Assembly: GCA_034769895.1 (NCBI GenBank)
Contig: CM068372.1
Coordinates: forward strand, 372,391,258 to 372,455,257
DNA from: Magicicada septendecula
Taxonomy: Eukaryota; Arthropoda; Insecta; Hemiptera; Cicadidae
Reading direction: 5' to 3'
DNA: 64,000 bases
The notes below the pieces were generated by a model. The model did no database searches. It worked only from the letters and a program-made list of their open reading frames with translations, and was not told the DNA's origin. The position numbers and the translations under genes were made by a program. This document shows, piece after piece, positions 46,881 to 56,657 of this stretch. Each line of letters begins with the position of its first letter. Within the stretch, counting starts at the first letter, position 1.

Positions 46881-48147
46881 TTGTAACGGTACATAATGAC
46901 TCAGTAACAGAATTATGGGAATTAAGGGTGATTTTCAATGTTTTATTATGTAATTTTTAAACACAGATTGGTTAGGTACATTGTCCCTCTGGAAAAAGGA
47001 ACAACGCCAATTCAGCCAGAGTAAGACTCCAAGGTCGCCGATGGACGTGATGAACTCAAAATATACCATGGCGGTGTTTGTGACGAAAAGACTACAATAT
47101 GAATTATGATTGGACAATAACACTGTTCCGTCATAACAAAACAATGACGCACTGACTACAACGCAGCTAACCAGGCGTTGTAGTGTATAAAAAAAAGCTT
47201 GATGACGTAAAATCACACGCACACAAGCGCAAATTTACATTTGCCTCCATCTTAATTCAACGTAGCCCTTCAAGGGTGCAGCAGCGATGTATCACTGTCT
47301 GTTCAGTTTTAACATAAAAGTTTAATATAACCAGACTCTTAATTGCAAATGTGATGGTGGAGCGATAGTTGCTCAAATTTGATAACAATTAAAATCAAAA
47401 CATGTAAAATCAGTGCTAATGTTGTAATTAAAACAAAAGAATTATTAGGCGAACACCAGCCATGCATTGGGGAATCAACCAAACACAGCGAGGGAGCAAC
47501 GCAGATCACCGTTAAGAGAAGTCAACCTTTTGTCATTTTTATATTAATTCAATGAGCTCATTAATTGAAAAACAAACTAATTAAACAATGTACTTGTAAT
47601 CAGATGAATGTATGTGAGCGTGTGTGAGTGAGCACATGGCCATGAGTATCTCTGCCAAGGGCATTGGTTTGTGTACAACCTCAGATACGAATTAATAATT
47701 AATTCAAGCTGCAGCATAAAAAATAACAGTTTTAATGATCTTGATTAGAGACCAAAAGAAAATATTTAAAATGAATAGAATTAATTAAAACAACCACCAT
47801 TTTGTTTTTCTCGTTGTAACATTGTACGACGGCATTTTGAGCACATGGTTTTATATAATGAAGTTACTTTGGCAATTAAAATTCGATAATTACTTTCACT
47901 CTAAAACAGTGTTATCATTTGTGTCACCTTCTTTGACTCAAGAATCTCGCTGTAACGAATTCCTGGACCCCTTAGGTAAAAAAGCATATTACATAAGAAG
48001 AGTATGAGCCCGGCAATAATTAAAGTTGGTAAGTACACACGTGCCATATTATGGTACTATTTATATGTATAAATCAAAATAGATTATAATGATTAAGTGA
48101 GTAATATAACAAATGCCGCCCTCACAGTGACTTTTAGTAATATCACA
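46881..48147 (+). mobile_element. 3' LTR of LTR retroelement C
   Basis: A 1267-bp, uninterrupted copy. It shows the empty site of element D (GGTAAGTACACACG near 48029) and is close to identical to the 5' LTR. Confidence 0.92.
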
Positions 48148-48151
48148 AAGG

Positions 48152-48508
48152 CAAGTTTTACTAATGGTATTCACTAACAAAGATGAAGTACATATAAGCT
48201 CATGGTATGCAATAGAATCTTGTGTCTAATAGATAAGTGTACCTTGTATTTATTTAGTAAACAGTGATATTGGCAGTGTAGACCAATTAATGTATGTTTT
48301 TGTATTAGAATAATTTTGGAAAGATGGCTGTGAAGACAGAATGTCAAGGCAAGTTGTACTAATGGTATCCACTAACAAAGATGAAATACATGTCTTATAA
48401 GCTCATGGTATGCAATAGAATCTTGTGTCTAATAGATAAGTACCTTGTATTTATTTAGTAAACAGTGATATTGGCAGTGTAGACCAATTAATGTATATTT
48501 TTGTATAG
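48152..48508. repeat. Tandem duplication just upstream of IBTK exon 48509
   Basis: Two copies of about 150-190 bp (48152-48307 and 48308-48505) share CACTAACAAAGATGAA, GCTCATGGTATGCAATAGAA and GCAGTGTAGACCAATTAATG. The second ends in the exon's acceptor (TTTTTGTATAG) and the first in a similar TTTTTGTATTAG. The duplication predates element C, which sits in the first copy. Confidence 0.8.
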
Positions 48509-48741
48509 AGGGTGAAGAAGATGAAGAACCACAAACAGTAGTGAAGTCAAACAGTAAGCTTTCAAACAGTACAGTGGGAAAATTGGGCAAAAAGAAAACA
48601 ACACGAATGAGGAAAACGAGCAACACAGAGGTTCAGCGAAGGCGATATGAGTCAGTTAGCTCAAACAGTGATCTCGATGTCAGCACAGAAGTGCAGTCCC
48701 ATAGGGTTAGTTTTGAGGAATTTGAAGAACACACACAACAG
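48509..48741 (+). CDS. IBTK: IBTK exon: basic, serine-rich linker
   Basis: The acceptor is TTGTATAG and the donor GTAATG. The exon encodes 77 residues plus a split glutamate. An acidic start (EGEEDEEPQ) is followed by a basic run (KLGKKKTTRMRKTSNTEVQR) and SNSDLDVSTEV. Vertebrate IBTK has an acidic and then lysine-rich, serine-rich stretch at this place, but the similarity is compositional. Phase continuity with the previous and next exons supports it. Confidence 0.8.
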
Positions 48742-49926
48742 GTAATGTATCACTGTTGTACTCAGAGTTTAGTAAATTACAAAAATAATGCATTTATTAT
48801 ATTAACACTATTTATATGGCAACACCAATGTCAGTGATTGGTCTTTTGTTGGTGTTACTGTTACCCTCATACTTCGGAATTTGTGTACCTACATGACAAA
48901 CATTAATTTTGGCTTTCAAACCTAGAATAAATTTTTTTGCAGGGTTAGAAAAACAAACATGGAAAATAATAGTCCAAGACTGACTATGCAGTACGTGTTG
49001 TTTTGAAGCACTGTCAAAACAAATGTCATTGCCCTAGCTTGTGCTAGTGACGTCTTGTTTAACTACTGTCACATGCACATCAGTATCCTACAAAAATAGT
49101 CTGTTCTGTATAGTAAATATTACCTGAAGAAGCTAAAAATTTATGGCTCCTAGGAAAGAAAATAATCTGTTCAGTTTTTAAGAGATACTGCTATGGTTTG
49201 TTCTGAGACTGATAAACTTTGGAACATCTGGCCATCCATTGCTACTTTGTTTCTGTTTAATGAAAGTGTGGTGTATTTTATTTTACATTTATTTAAATGT
49301 ATGACAGTATCACGCCACGGATCGTCATATTATACAGTGGAATCAAAATAACAGACACCAATGAAGTCATGAATTACCAACTTTAATTAGTCACAAACAA
49401 CAACTGGAAATCAACTCAAACTGCAACAAGAACAAAGCCGTCCGCTAGGAGTTGGTAGAATAACAGAGTTGGTAGAGTAATAAAAAATATGGATGTTAGT
49501 TGCAGCAAATATCTGATGTAATTTATAAATCAAGTTTATACAAATACAGTGATGTGGTGGTATAAATTTCAAAGGACATTAATTGGCATCTGTCAGTATC
49601 AAAGTGTTAAACATATTCCAACTTCTTTTTATTGTATTGAGCAACATTCTCTGTTAGCCAGAAGAACGTTTACTACAATTACTAATACCATGGTGCTGTA
49701 ACATTGTATTTTGTATTTTGCTGATCAGCACTTGTAGTTAATTCTTAAACAATAACAATTTGATCATCAAATTCTATTGTTTCACTTATCAGTAACTAAC
49801 AATATTGCAGAAGATAGGTTTGGTTAAAAGTGTTCAGCATTTTCTGTATTTTTGGAATCATCATTTTTTCACAGCAGTCCCATTTGTCTTTTAACATAAC
49901 AGTGAAGACTAAAAGTTGTTACATTT
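48742..49926. other. IBTK intron, nothing recognised
   Basis: No frame, repeat or RNA that I can support. Confidence 0.4.
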
Positions 49927-50306
49927 AGGTTGGGCGGCCACCAGAACCGGAGCAGAGTGAAGTTAAGCGTAGTGGTTAAGGCTTGTCAAATGTAAACAAT
50001 GTTGTTCCAATGAAAGGGTGGTCACTGGAAGCAAAGCTGAGTGAAGTGGAGTGAAGCGACGTCGCACGGGTCCACTCCGCTCAGCTTTGTCTCAGCCAAG
50101 GTCCATTTGGAAGCTGATTCTGCTTCCTCCACCACACCACCTTTCCACTGACAACCATACTCAGTCAGTTAACAACCAGCAGTTCTATCAGTACTCCACA
50201 AATCAATACTCCGCTTTATTGCTGCCCCTTATATGACTCAGCTCAACTCCACTGCGCTAAACTATGCTCCGCTCCGCTTCACTCCGCATCTGGTGGCCAC
50301 CTAGCC
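49927..50306. mobile_element. Fold-back or MITE-like element with long inverted ends
   Basis: The left end AGGTTGGGCGGCCACCAGAA pairs with the complement of the right end (GGCTAGGTGGCCACCAGATG). Both run on into repeated GGAGCGAAGTGGAG-like words. The interior carries no gene. The right end lies 22 bases before exon 50329, inside the stretch expected for the branch point and polypyrimidine tract. Confidence 0.7.
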
Positions 50307-50328
50307 TTAATTGACTTTATGTTTGCAG

Positions 50329-50567
50329 GAGTGGACAACGGTTGACAATAAAATGAAAAGCATACTACAGAGTCGTTTGAAAGCTATTATAATGGCACCT
50401 TCGATACTGCCGCCACAGGAGGACTTCGCAAAGCTGTTGCCATTGTCAAAAATAATTGAAAAAGATGTGTACCCAGATCTGATTTTGGAGGACGCAAATG
50501 AGTTTCCTCAGTTGTCAGATATGTGCACACAACAGAAAGACGGTGGAAGCAGTTCAAACAAAAAGAG
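50329..50567 (+). CDS. IBTK: IBTK exon: C-terminal linker region
   Basis: The acceptor is TATGTTTGCAG and the donor GTAACC. The frame follows in phase 0 and codes 79 residues (EWTTVDNKMKSILQSRLKAI, then LLPLSKIIEKDVYPDLILED), ending two bases into a codon. I do not see a specific match to vertebrate IBTK here, but the open frame, splice sites and phase agree. The next exon is not found in the remaining 13.4 kb. Confidence 0.72.
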
Positions 50568-51019
50568 GTAACCTCTTTCTCCCTATACTTTGGCAGATTT
50601 AGAAGTTTACGATTCTATGTTCAGCCATTTTTTTATGTGTTTGTTCCATTCCATGTTTGTGTATTTCTGTTTGTTAATTAACAGATTATTTCTTATATTG
50701 TGCGTAATCAATTGTGTAATTATCACAATCTCTTATCTGCCCATTTGTTATCTTTACTGTCATGAAGTTTCTTGCTGCTTGTCTCCAAAATTCATTCTGA
50801 TTGCTCTTTTTTTTATGCTGCCTTTCATGTCCTTATGGTACAATCGTACATTATTATACTTTTTACTGTTTTCTCATAAATGTGCTTTTTATTTTCCCTT
50901 GCGATACTATTATCTCGTAGAATACTGTGTAGAAGGCCATTAACTTTACTTCCTAGGCTGTTTCTCAATGTGATTATGATCCAGTGTTCTGTCATGCGTA
51001 CTTAATCCTGTAGCATCTT
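50568..51019. other. IBTK intron, nothing recognised
   Basis: An open frame at 50590-50943 gives a hydrophobic translation typical of T-rich DNA. It is not supported. Confidence 0.4.
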
Positions 51020-51480
51020 CTACCTGCAGTGTCGAGGCAATGATTCTTCTCAAGCTCTTCCTCTCCCACGCCTCTTTCTTAGTGTAAGTAGTCAAAACCA
51101 CTAATTTCATATTATGCTTGGCCTCTAGTGTTTATCATCCCAACATTCCAGAATTGTTTGGTTGGGCCTCTTCGCCCATTCTCACTACATGGTGATGACA
51201 TGACCAAACCATCTCAGCTGCTGTGATTCAGTTTTTGCCAACCGTTCATGTATATCTGGCCTTTGTGTAATTGGCTGATTCATAAAATCAAAAATTTCAC
51301 AACCCCTTCAGTCTTCACAGGACACACATGTACATGCCCCCATTCATTTTTTTATACCATCTGTCAGAACCCATAATTTACAACCATACATAAACATTAG
51401 CACCAGAACTGACTCAAATTTTTATGCTCGTTTCTGTAGCCGCTTCCTTCTTCTTCAAGATAGGTTGTACAGGCTTTTAT
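51020..51480 (-). pseudogene. LINE reverse transcriptase C-terminal fragment
   Basis: On the minus strand, with frameshifts, it reads LVLMFMYGCELW near 51400 and QLRWFGHVITM near 51215. These are the hallmarks of the post-polymerase region of insect LINEs. It is related in type to the fragments at 21735-22815 but clearly more decayed. Confidence 0.6.
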
Positions 51481-51540
51481 ATAATGCCAATACTTTAGCA
51501 ATTCTACATGCTATTTCCAACTCTACTTTTCCTATGTACA

Positions 51541-52320
51541 GGGTGCATCAGCTAAATCCAGAGAAAATTCAATTTGAGCATAACGCTACACTTAACTTTA
51601 GCAATAGTTGATTGTTGATGCTCGGGTAAGCTAGGGGTACGTGTTAAGTCACACATATCTTAAGATGGCCAAGTTAGTGGGATTGAGTGTTACAGAGCGG
51701 TGATATTTGAAGCCCTTTGTGCCAGATGTTCACAAATTAAAATTATTCAGTTCTTTGGGTACCCAAGGTCTACTGGTTTTGACATCCCAATGAGGTCCTC
51801 TTAATAGCCAGCATGAAGTTTCCCACCAATGTTCACATCGTAAGCATTGTCTCCAATAAGGGTGATGTCATGCCACCACATTCCTTTAGAAATGAAGAAA
51901 CCATCACGAAGGTTAACTCCAAATTCTGAGAACTGTAATGAAGCCATGGATGGAAACTCTGGCCTCCAGGAGACCGTGCATCTTTCAACAGGACTGCATA
52001 CACAAGCCATTTAGTGCAAAACTGGCTTTCCAATAACGTGGACACATTTTGGTCCAAGGAATCTGGCCTCCCAATAGTCCAGATTTAAACTCTTTAAATT
52101 ACTACATTTGGGGCATTATTGAAAGGGTGTCTAACAAGTCCAGGCATCCCAACATGGCAAACTTTCAACCCACTGTTGAGGTAGCATTCATGAATTTGGA
52201 CAAGCAGCAATTGGAGAGAGCATCCTCGCGATCAAGGCAGTGATTGCAGCAAGCGGGTGTTACATTAAATAACAGGATTCAGGAAGGATCCATTAAGCAA
52301 TGTACAAAAAAAATTATATA
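51541..52320 (+). pseudogene. mariner/Tc1-like transposase relic
   Basis: Pieces in changing frames read MAKLVGLSVTER (from 51665), FQQDCIHKPFSAK near 51990 (second catalytic aspartate), and WPPNSPDLNSLNYYIWGIIE near 52060, where the usual LDYY is LNYY. The left end ACAGGGTGCATCAGCTAAAT near 51538 resembles an inverted terminal repeat, but I find no right partner. This differs from the other three mariner types in the window. Confidence 0.7.
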
Positions 52321-52433
52321 CTTCTCATTAAAAAAAAATATCGGTATGGAGAACTATACATGACTTCCATGTTCTAAGATTTATATTTAAAATCATATTC
52401 GAAATGAAATATTTCCATAGAAACTACGTCTTT

Positions 52434-52603
52434 CTACTTATTGCTTCAGCATTAACCACAGTACTGTGGTCACTAACGTATACCACCTCACGTTTTCGCA
52501 CTCGATTTTCACTGATGATGGCAGTCGATGCCACTGCCGAAAAGTCTGGTTTTGCAGAAAACATTGACTACGGCTAAACAGCCCGGGAAGCAATTTTAAC
52601 AAA
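52434..52603 (+). mobile_element. 170-bp hammerhead-bearing insertion, copy 1
   Basis: Flanked by AAACTACGTCTTT (52421-52433) and AAAATACTTCTTT (52604-52616), a 13-bp target duplication with three changes. Inside are the palindrome ACCACAGTACTGTGGT and a hammerhead-like core (separate entry). The site without insertion is at 20588-20600. No coding capacity and no poly(A). Confidence 0.7.
52506..52558 (+). ncRNA. Candidate type I hammerhead ribozyme
   Basis: CTGATGA (52512-52518), one T, stem II GGCAGT/ACTGCC (6 perfect pairs, 7-nt loop), then GAAA (52539-52542). A weak stem III (AA/TT) and an interrupted stem I (TTTTCA with TGCAGAAA) follow. The core and stem II are convincing; stems I and III are imperfect. 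Confidence 0.55.
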
Positions 52604-52789
52604 AAAATACTTCTTTGTTGCCGATAACGTAGTACACATAAAAAATTCTCCCCTCCACCTTCAACTATAAATTTTAATAATAGAAAATTACCCCCATCCC
52701 GTTCACCTAAAGTCTTCATTTATAGATATTTCATCTACGTTTCTACAGTGGATTATTATGAGCTTCTTATCAGGATACTTTATTTATAA

Positions 52790-53640
52790 AAATTAAGTAC
52801 TTTACTCTTGTTAAATCATAAAATGATTCAGGTAAACTACCCCTTTCTCTTAACCGATCTTCTCCAAAATCAATAGACCTTCAGTCCTCTACAATTCAGG
52901 GATGCATGCAAAAAATATTTGATTCTGTTTGAATGTGTGGCAGTTATCGTTCGTCATAAAAACATTTCTCTTTTTACAACATAAAATGTTGCAGGTAAAC
53001 TACCCCTTCCCTTAACCGATCTTCACCAAAATCAACAGACCTTGAGCTCTCTACAACTCAGGAAAGTGTGCAAAAAATTATTAGATTCTCTTTGAATTTT
53101 CAGCAGTTATCGTTTGTCATAAAAAATTACCCTTTTTAAAACATAAAACGTTACTGATAAACTACCCCTTTCCCTTAACCGATCTTCAACAAAATCAACA
53201 GACCTTGAGTTCTCTTTAGTTCAAAAAGGTATGCAAAAACGTACTTGATTCTGTTTGAATTTACGGCAGTTATCGTTCGTCATATAAAAAATTACCCTTG
53301 TTAAAACGTAAAAGGTTGCAGGTAAACTACCCCTTTCCCTTAACCGATCTTTACCAAAATCAATAGGTCTTGAGAACTCTACAATTCAGGGCTGTATGCA
53401 AAATATTATTTGGTTGTGTTTGAATTTGCGGCTGTTATTGTTTGCCACAGAAACAAATTACCCTTGATTAAAAAAAATGTTGCTGGTAAACTACCCCTTT
53501 CCCTTAACCGATCTTCACCAAAAACAATAGGTCTTGAGTACTCTACAAATCAGGCCTGTATGCAAAAAACTATTTGATTCTGATTGAATTTGCACCTGTT
53601 ATCGTTTGCCATAAACAAAAATCTACAGACAGAAGATAGA
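52790..53640 (+). repeat. Satellite block, 5 units of about 161-165 bp
   Basis: TTAACCGATCTTCACC-like words recur at 52850, 53012, 53175, 53340 and 53504. Each unit also carries TACCCCTTTCCC, CTCTACAA, TATGCAAAAA and GTTATCGTTTGCC. Confidence 0.9.
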
Positions 53641-53990
53641 CAGACAGACACACACACACAGACACTTTTTGAAAATATCGGTATGGAGAACCATGACTTC
53701 CATATTCTAAGATTTATATTTAAAATCATTTTCGAAATTTAATATTACCATAGAAACTACTTCTTTCTACTTACTGCTTCAGCCTTAACCACAGTACTGT
53801 GGTCACTAACGTATACCACCTCACGTTATCGCACTCGATTTTCACTGATGATGGAAGTCGATGGCATTGCCGAAATGTCTGGTTTTGTAGAAAACATTGG
53901 ACTACGGCCAAATATCCCGGGAAGGAATTTTAACAAAAACTACTTCTTTGTAGCCGATAACGTTGTACATATATATAAAATATGCATAAA
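53641..53990 (+). repeat. Tail of the tandem unit without mariner, with 170-bp insertion copy 2
   Basis: An AGACAGACAGACAC run, then GGTATGGAGAACCATGACTT, then a 170-bp insertion (53767-53936) between two AAACTACTTCTTT copies (53754-53766 and 53937-53949), then GCCGATAACGTTGTACATATATATAAA. In later units a mariner sits in this last AT run. The hammerhead-like core is at 53844-53874. Confidence 0.85.
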
Positions 53991-54180
53991 ATTAATGGCT
54001 TGTATAAGTTAATGATTGATCTCCATTAAGTAGTGCTCAAGTTTCCAAAGTTTTAATATTATGATGTCCGTAATTAAAACATCAGAGCAGGTTTAGTGTG
54101 AATGAGGGTACACTGTGGACAAAAATTTTCAACATTTCCTATTGAGCGTTGCTTAGAGTAAAGCTGTGAATCTACAGTGT

Positions 54181-54435
54181 ATGTTTCACAGAATAAACAC
54201 GCGAAAAAGAAGGAGCGCTCCGAAGTCACTCATGGACCCTCAGCATCTTGCAGAGGGTTCATTCCCTAAAGACGAAAAGTCTATCTATGAATCGTTCCTC
54301 TGTAAACACGTGCAGTTACACTGCCCAGCGATCCACAGGAAGCAAATTGATGTCCATTTTTTCGGCTTGCACGCGTTATGTTGGTGTGGGTTTCGGCACT
54401 TTCCATTTAAAAAGCGTGCAAATGTAAGAAAATAA
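54181..54435 (+). CDS. Small conserved frame in tandem unit 1, function unknown
   Basis: ATG 54181 opens 84 codons: MFHRINTRKRR, then FPKDEKSIYESFLCKHVQLH, then a His/Cys/Phe-rich end (HFFGLHALCWCGFRHFPFKK). A splice-acceptor-like TCTACAG precedes it and a donor-like AAT/GTAAGA overlaps its end, so it might be a captured exon. Compared with the dispersed copy at 20249-20353, five of seven differences over 35 codons are silent third-base changes. I do not recognise the family. Confidence 0.4.
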   Translation: MFHRINTRKRRSAPKSLMDPQHLAEGSFPKDEKSIYESFLCKHVQLHCPAIHRKQIDVHFFGLHALCWCGFRHFPFKKRANVRK

Positions 54436-54462
54436 ACATGAGTGAGGCCAGAAATAACGTGA

Positions 54463-54466
<4 letters not shown>

Positions 54467-54545
<79 letters not shown>
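54467..54545 (+). repeat. GT microsatellite, unit 1
   Basis: 79 bases of alternating T and G. Open frames of Cys-Val or Thr-His across it are artefacts. Confidence 0.98.
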
Positions 54546-54546
<1 letters not shown>

Positions 54547-54819
54547 TTACCTGCCTTTTTATTGATGTAGGTATAATAATAAAATGGAAACGTAAACATT
54601 ACATAACTGAGATATGCTTACCTGCCACGAACGATATATTATTTTATACATGGAGGAGTTCAGTGACATACACACGTACAGAAGAATTATATATATAAAG
54701 ATATTAACTCATACATAATTTACATTAAAATGAAAAAATTATAATTTTATTCCCTGGCAATAAAATTATTTTATTTTTAACAATTACCATTGTTTGAAAA
54801 AGTTTAAATGAATTTTCAA

Positions 54820-56275
54820 GTACTTTACTGTTGTTAAAACGTAAAAGGTTGCAGTTAAACTACCCTTTCCCCTTAACCAATCTTCACCAAAATCGAAAGT
54901 CCTTGAGATCTCTACAATTCAGGGACGTATGCAAAAAATTATTTGATTCTGTTTGAATTTGCGACTGTTATCGTTTGCCATAGAAAATACGCTTGATAAA
55001 AAAACGTTGCAGGTAAACTACCCCTTCCCCTTAACTGATCTTCACCAAAAACAATAGGTCTTGAGTACTCTACAATTCAGGACTGTATGCAAAACATTAT
55101 TTGATTCTGTTTGAATTTGCGGCTGTTATCGTTTGCCATAGAAAATACCCTTGTTAAAAAATGTTGCAGGTAAACTACCCCTTTCCCTTAACCGATCTTC
55201 ACCAAAAACAATAGGTCTTGAGTACTCTCCAAATCAGGGCTGTATGCAAAAAGTTATTTGATTCTGTTTGAATTTGCGGCTGTTATCGTTTGCCATAGAA
55301 AATACCCTTGTTAAAACATAAAATGTTGCAGGTAAACTACCCCTTTCCCTTAACCGATCTTCACCACAAACAATAGGTCTTGAGAACTCTACAATTTAGG
55401 GCTGTATGCAAAAACTTATTTGATTCTGTTTGAATTTGCGGCTCTTATCGTTTGCCATAAAAAATACCCTTGTTAAAACATAAATCGTTGCAGGTAACTA
55501 CCCCTTTCCCTTAACCGATATTCAACAAAATCAACAGACCTTGAGTTCTCTTTAGTTCAAAAAGGTATGCAGAAGAGTAGTTGATTCTGTTTTAATGTAC
55601 GGCAGTTATAGTTCGTCATAAAAAAATTACCATTGTTAAAACATAAAATGTTGCTGGTAAACTAACCTATTCCCTTAACCGATCTTCACCGAAGCCAACA
55701 GGTCTTGATAACTCTACAATTCAGGGTATGCAAAATATTATTTGATTATGTTTGAATTTGCGGCTGTTATCGTTTGCCATAAAAAAATACCCTTGTTAAA
55801 ACAAAAAATGTGGCTGGTAAACTACCCCTTTCCCTTAACTGGTCTTCACCAAAAACAATAGGTCTTGACTACTCTACAAATCAGGGCTGTATCCAAAAAC
55901 TTATTTGATTCTGTTTGAATTTGCAGCTCTTATCATTTGCCATAGTAAATACTCTTTTAAAACATAAAACGTTGCAGGTAAAATACCCCTTTTCCTTAAC
56001 CGATCTTCACCAAAAACAATAGGTCTTGAGAACTCTATATTTCAGGGCAGTATGCAAAAAATTATTTGATTATGTTTAAATTTGCGGCTGTTATCATTTG
56101 CCATAGAAAATACCCTTGTTCAAACATAAAACGTTGCAGGTAAACTACCCCTTTCCCTTAACCGATCTTCACCAAAAACAATAGGTCTTGAGTACTCTAC
56201 AAATCAGGCCTGTATGCAAAAAATTATTTGATTCTGATTGAATTTGCGCCTGTTATCGTTTGCCATAAACAAAAA
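54820..56275 (+). repeat. Satellite block, 9 units of about 157-165 bp, unit 1
   Basis: TTAACC(G/A)ATCTTCACC words recur at 54873, 55031, 55188, 55351, 55512 and onward to 56160. Monomer variants differ from each other, and their order is repeated in units 2 and 3. Confidence 0.92.
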
Positions 56276-56426
56276 TCTACAGACAGAAGATAGACAGACA
56301 GACACACACACACACACACAGACACTTTTTGAAAATATCGGTATGGAGAACCATGACTTCCATATTCTAAGATTTATATTTAAAATCATTTTCGAAATTT
56401 AATATTACCATAGAAACTACTTCTTT

Positions 56427-56596
56427 CTACTTACTGCTTCAGCCTTAACCACAGTACTGTGGTCACTAACGTATACCACCTCACGTTATCGCACTCGATT
56501 TTCACTGATGATGGAAGTCGATGGCATTGCCGAAATGTCTGGTTTTGTAGAAAACATTGGACTACGGCCAAATATCCCGGGAAGGAATTTTAACAA
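56427..56596 (+). mobile_element. 170-bp hammerhead-bearing insertion, copy 3
   Basis: Same position and same 13-bp duplication as copy 2, in unit 1. The order is CTGATGA, T, GGAAGT...ATTGCC and GAAA; stem II has one mismatch. Confidence 0.7.
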
Positions 56597-56626
56597 AAAC
56601 TACTTCTTTGTAGCCGATAATGTTGT

Positions 56627-56657
<31 letters not shown>

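Noticed and set aside
48308-48350. An extra IBTK micro-exon after the duplicated acceptor (TTTTTGTATTAG)
   Set aside because: In the phase left by exon 22930-23099 the sequence hits a stop at once, and no good GT donor follows.
50590-50943. 117-codon hydrophobic frame after IBTK exon 50329
   Set aside because: Same compositional effect in a T-rich intron, with no supporting motif.
52790-56275. CRISPR-like array
   Set aside because: The repeats are roughly 160-bp contiguous satellite monomers without unique spacers, in an animal genome.
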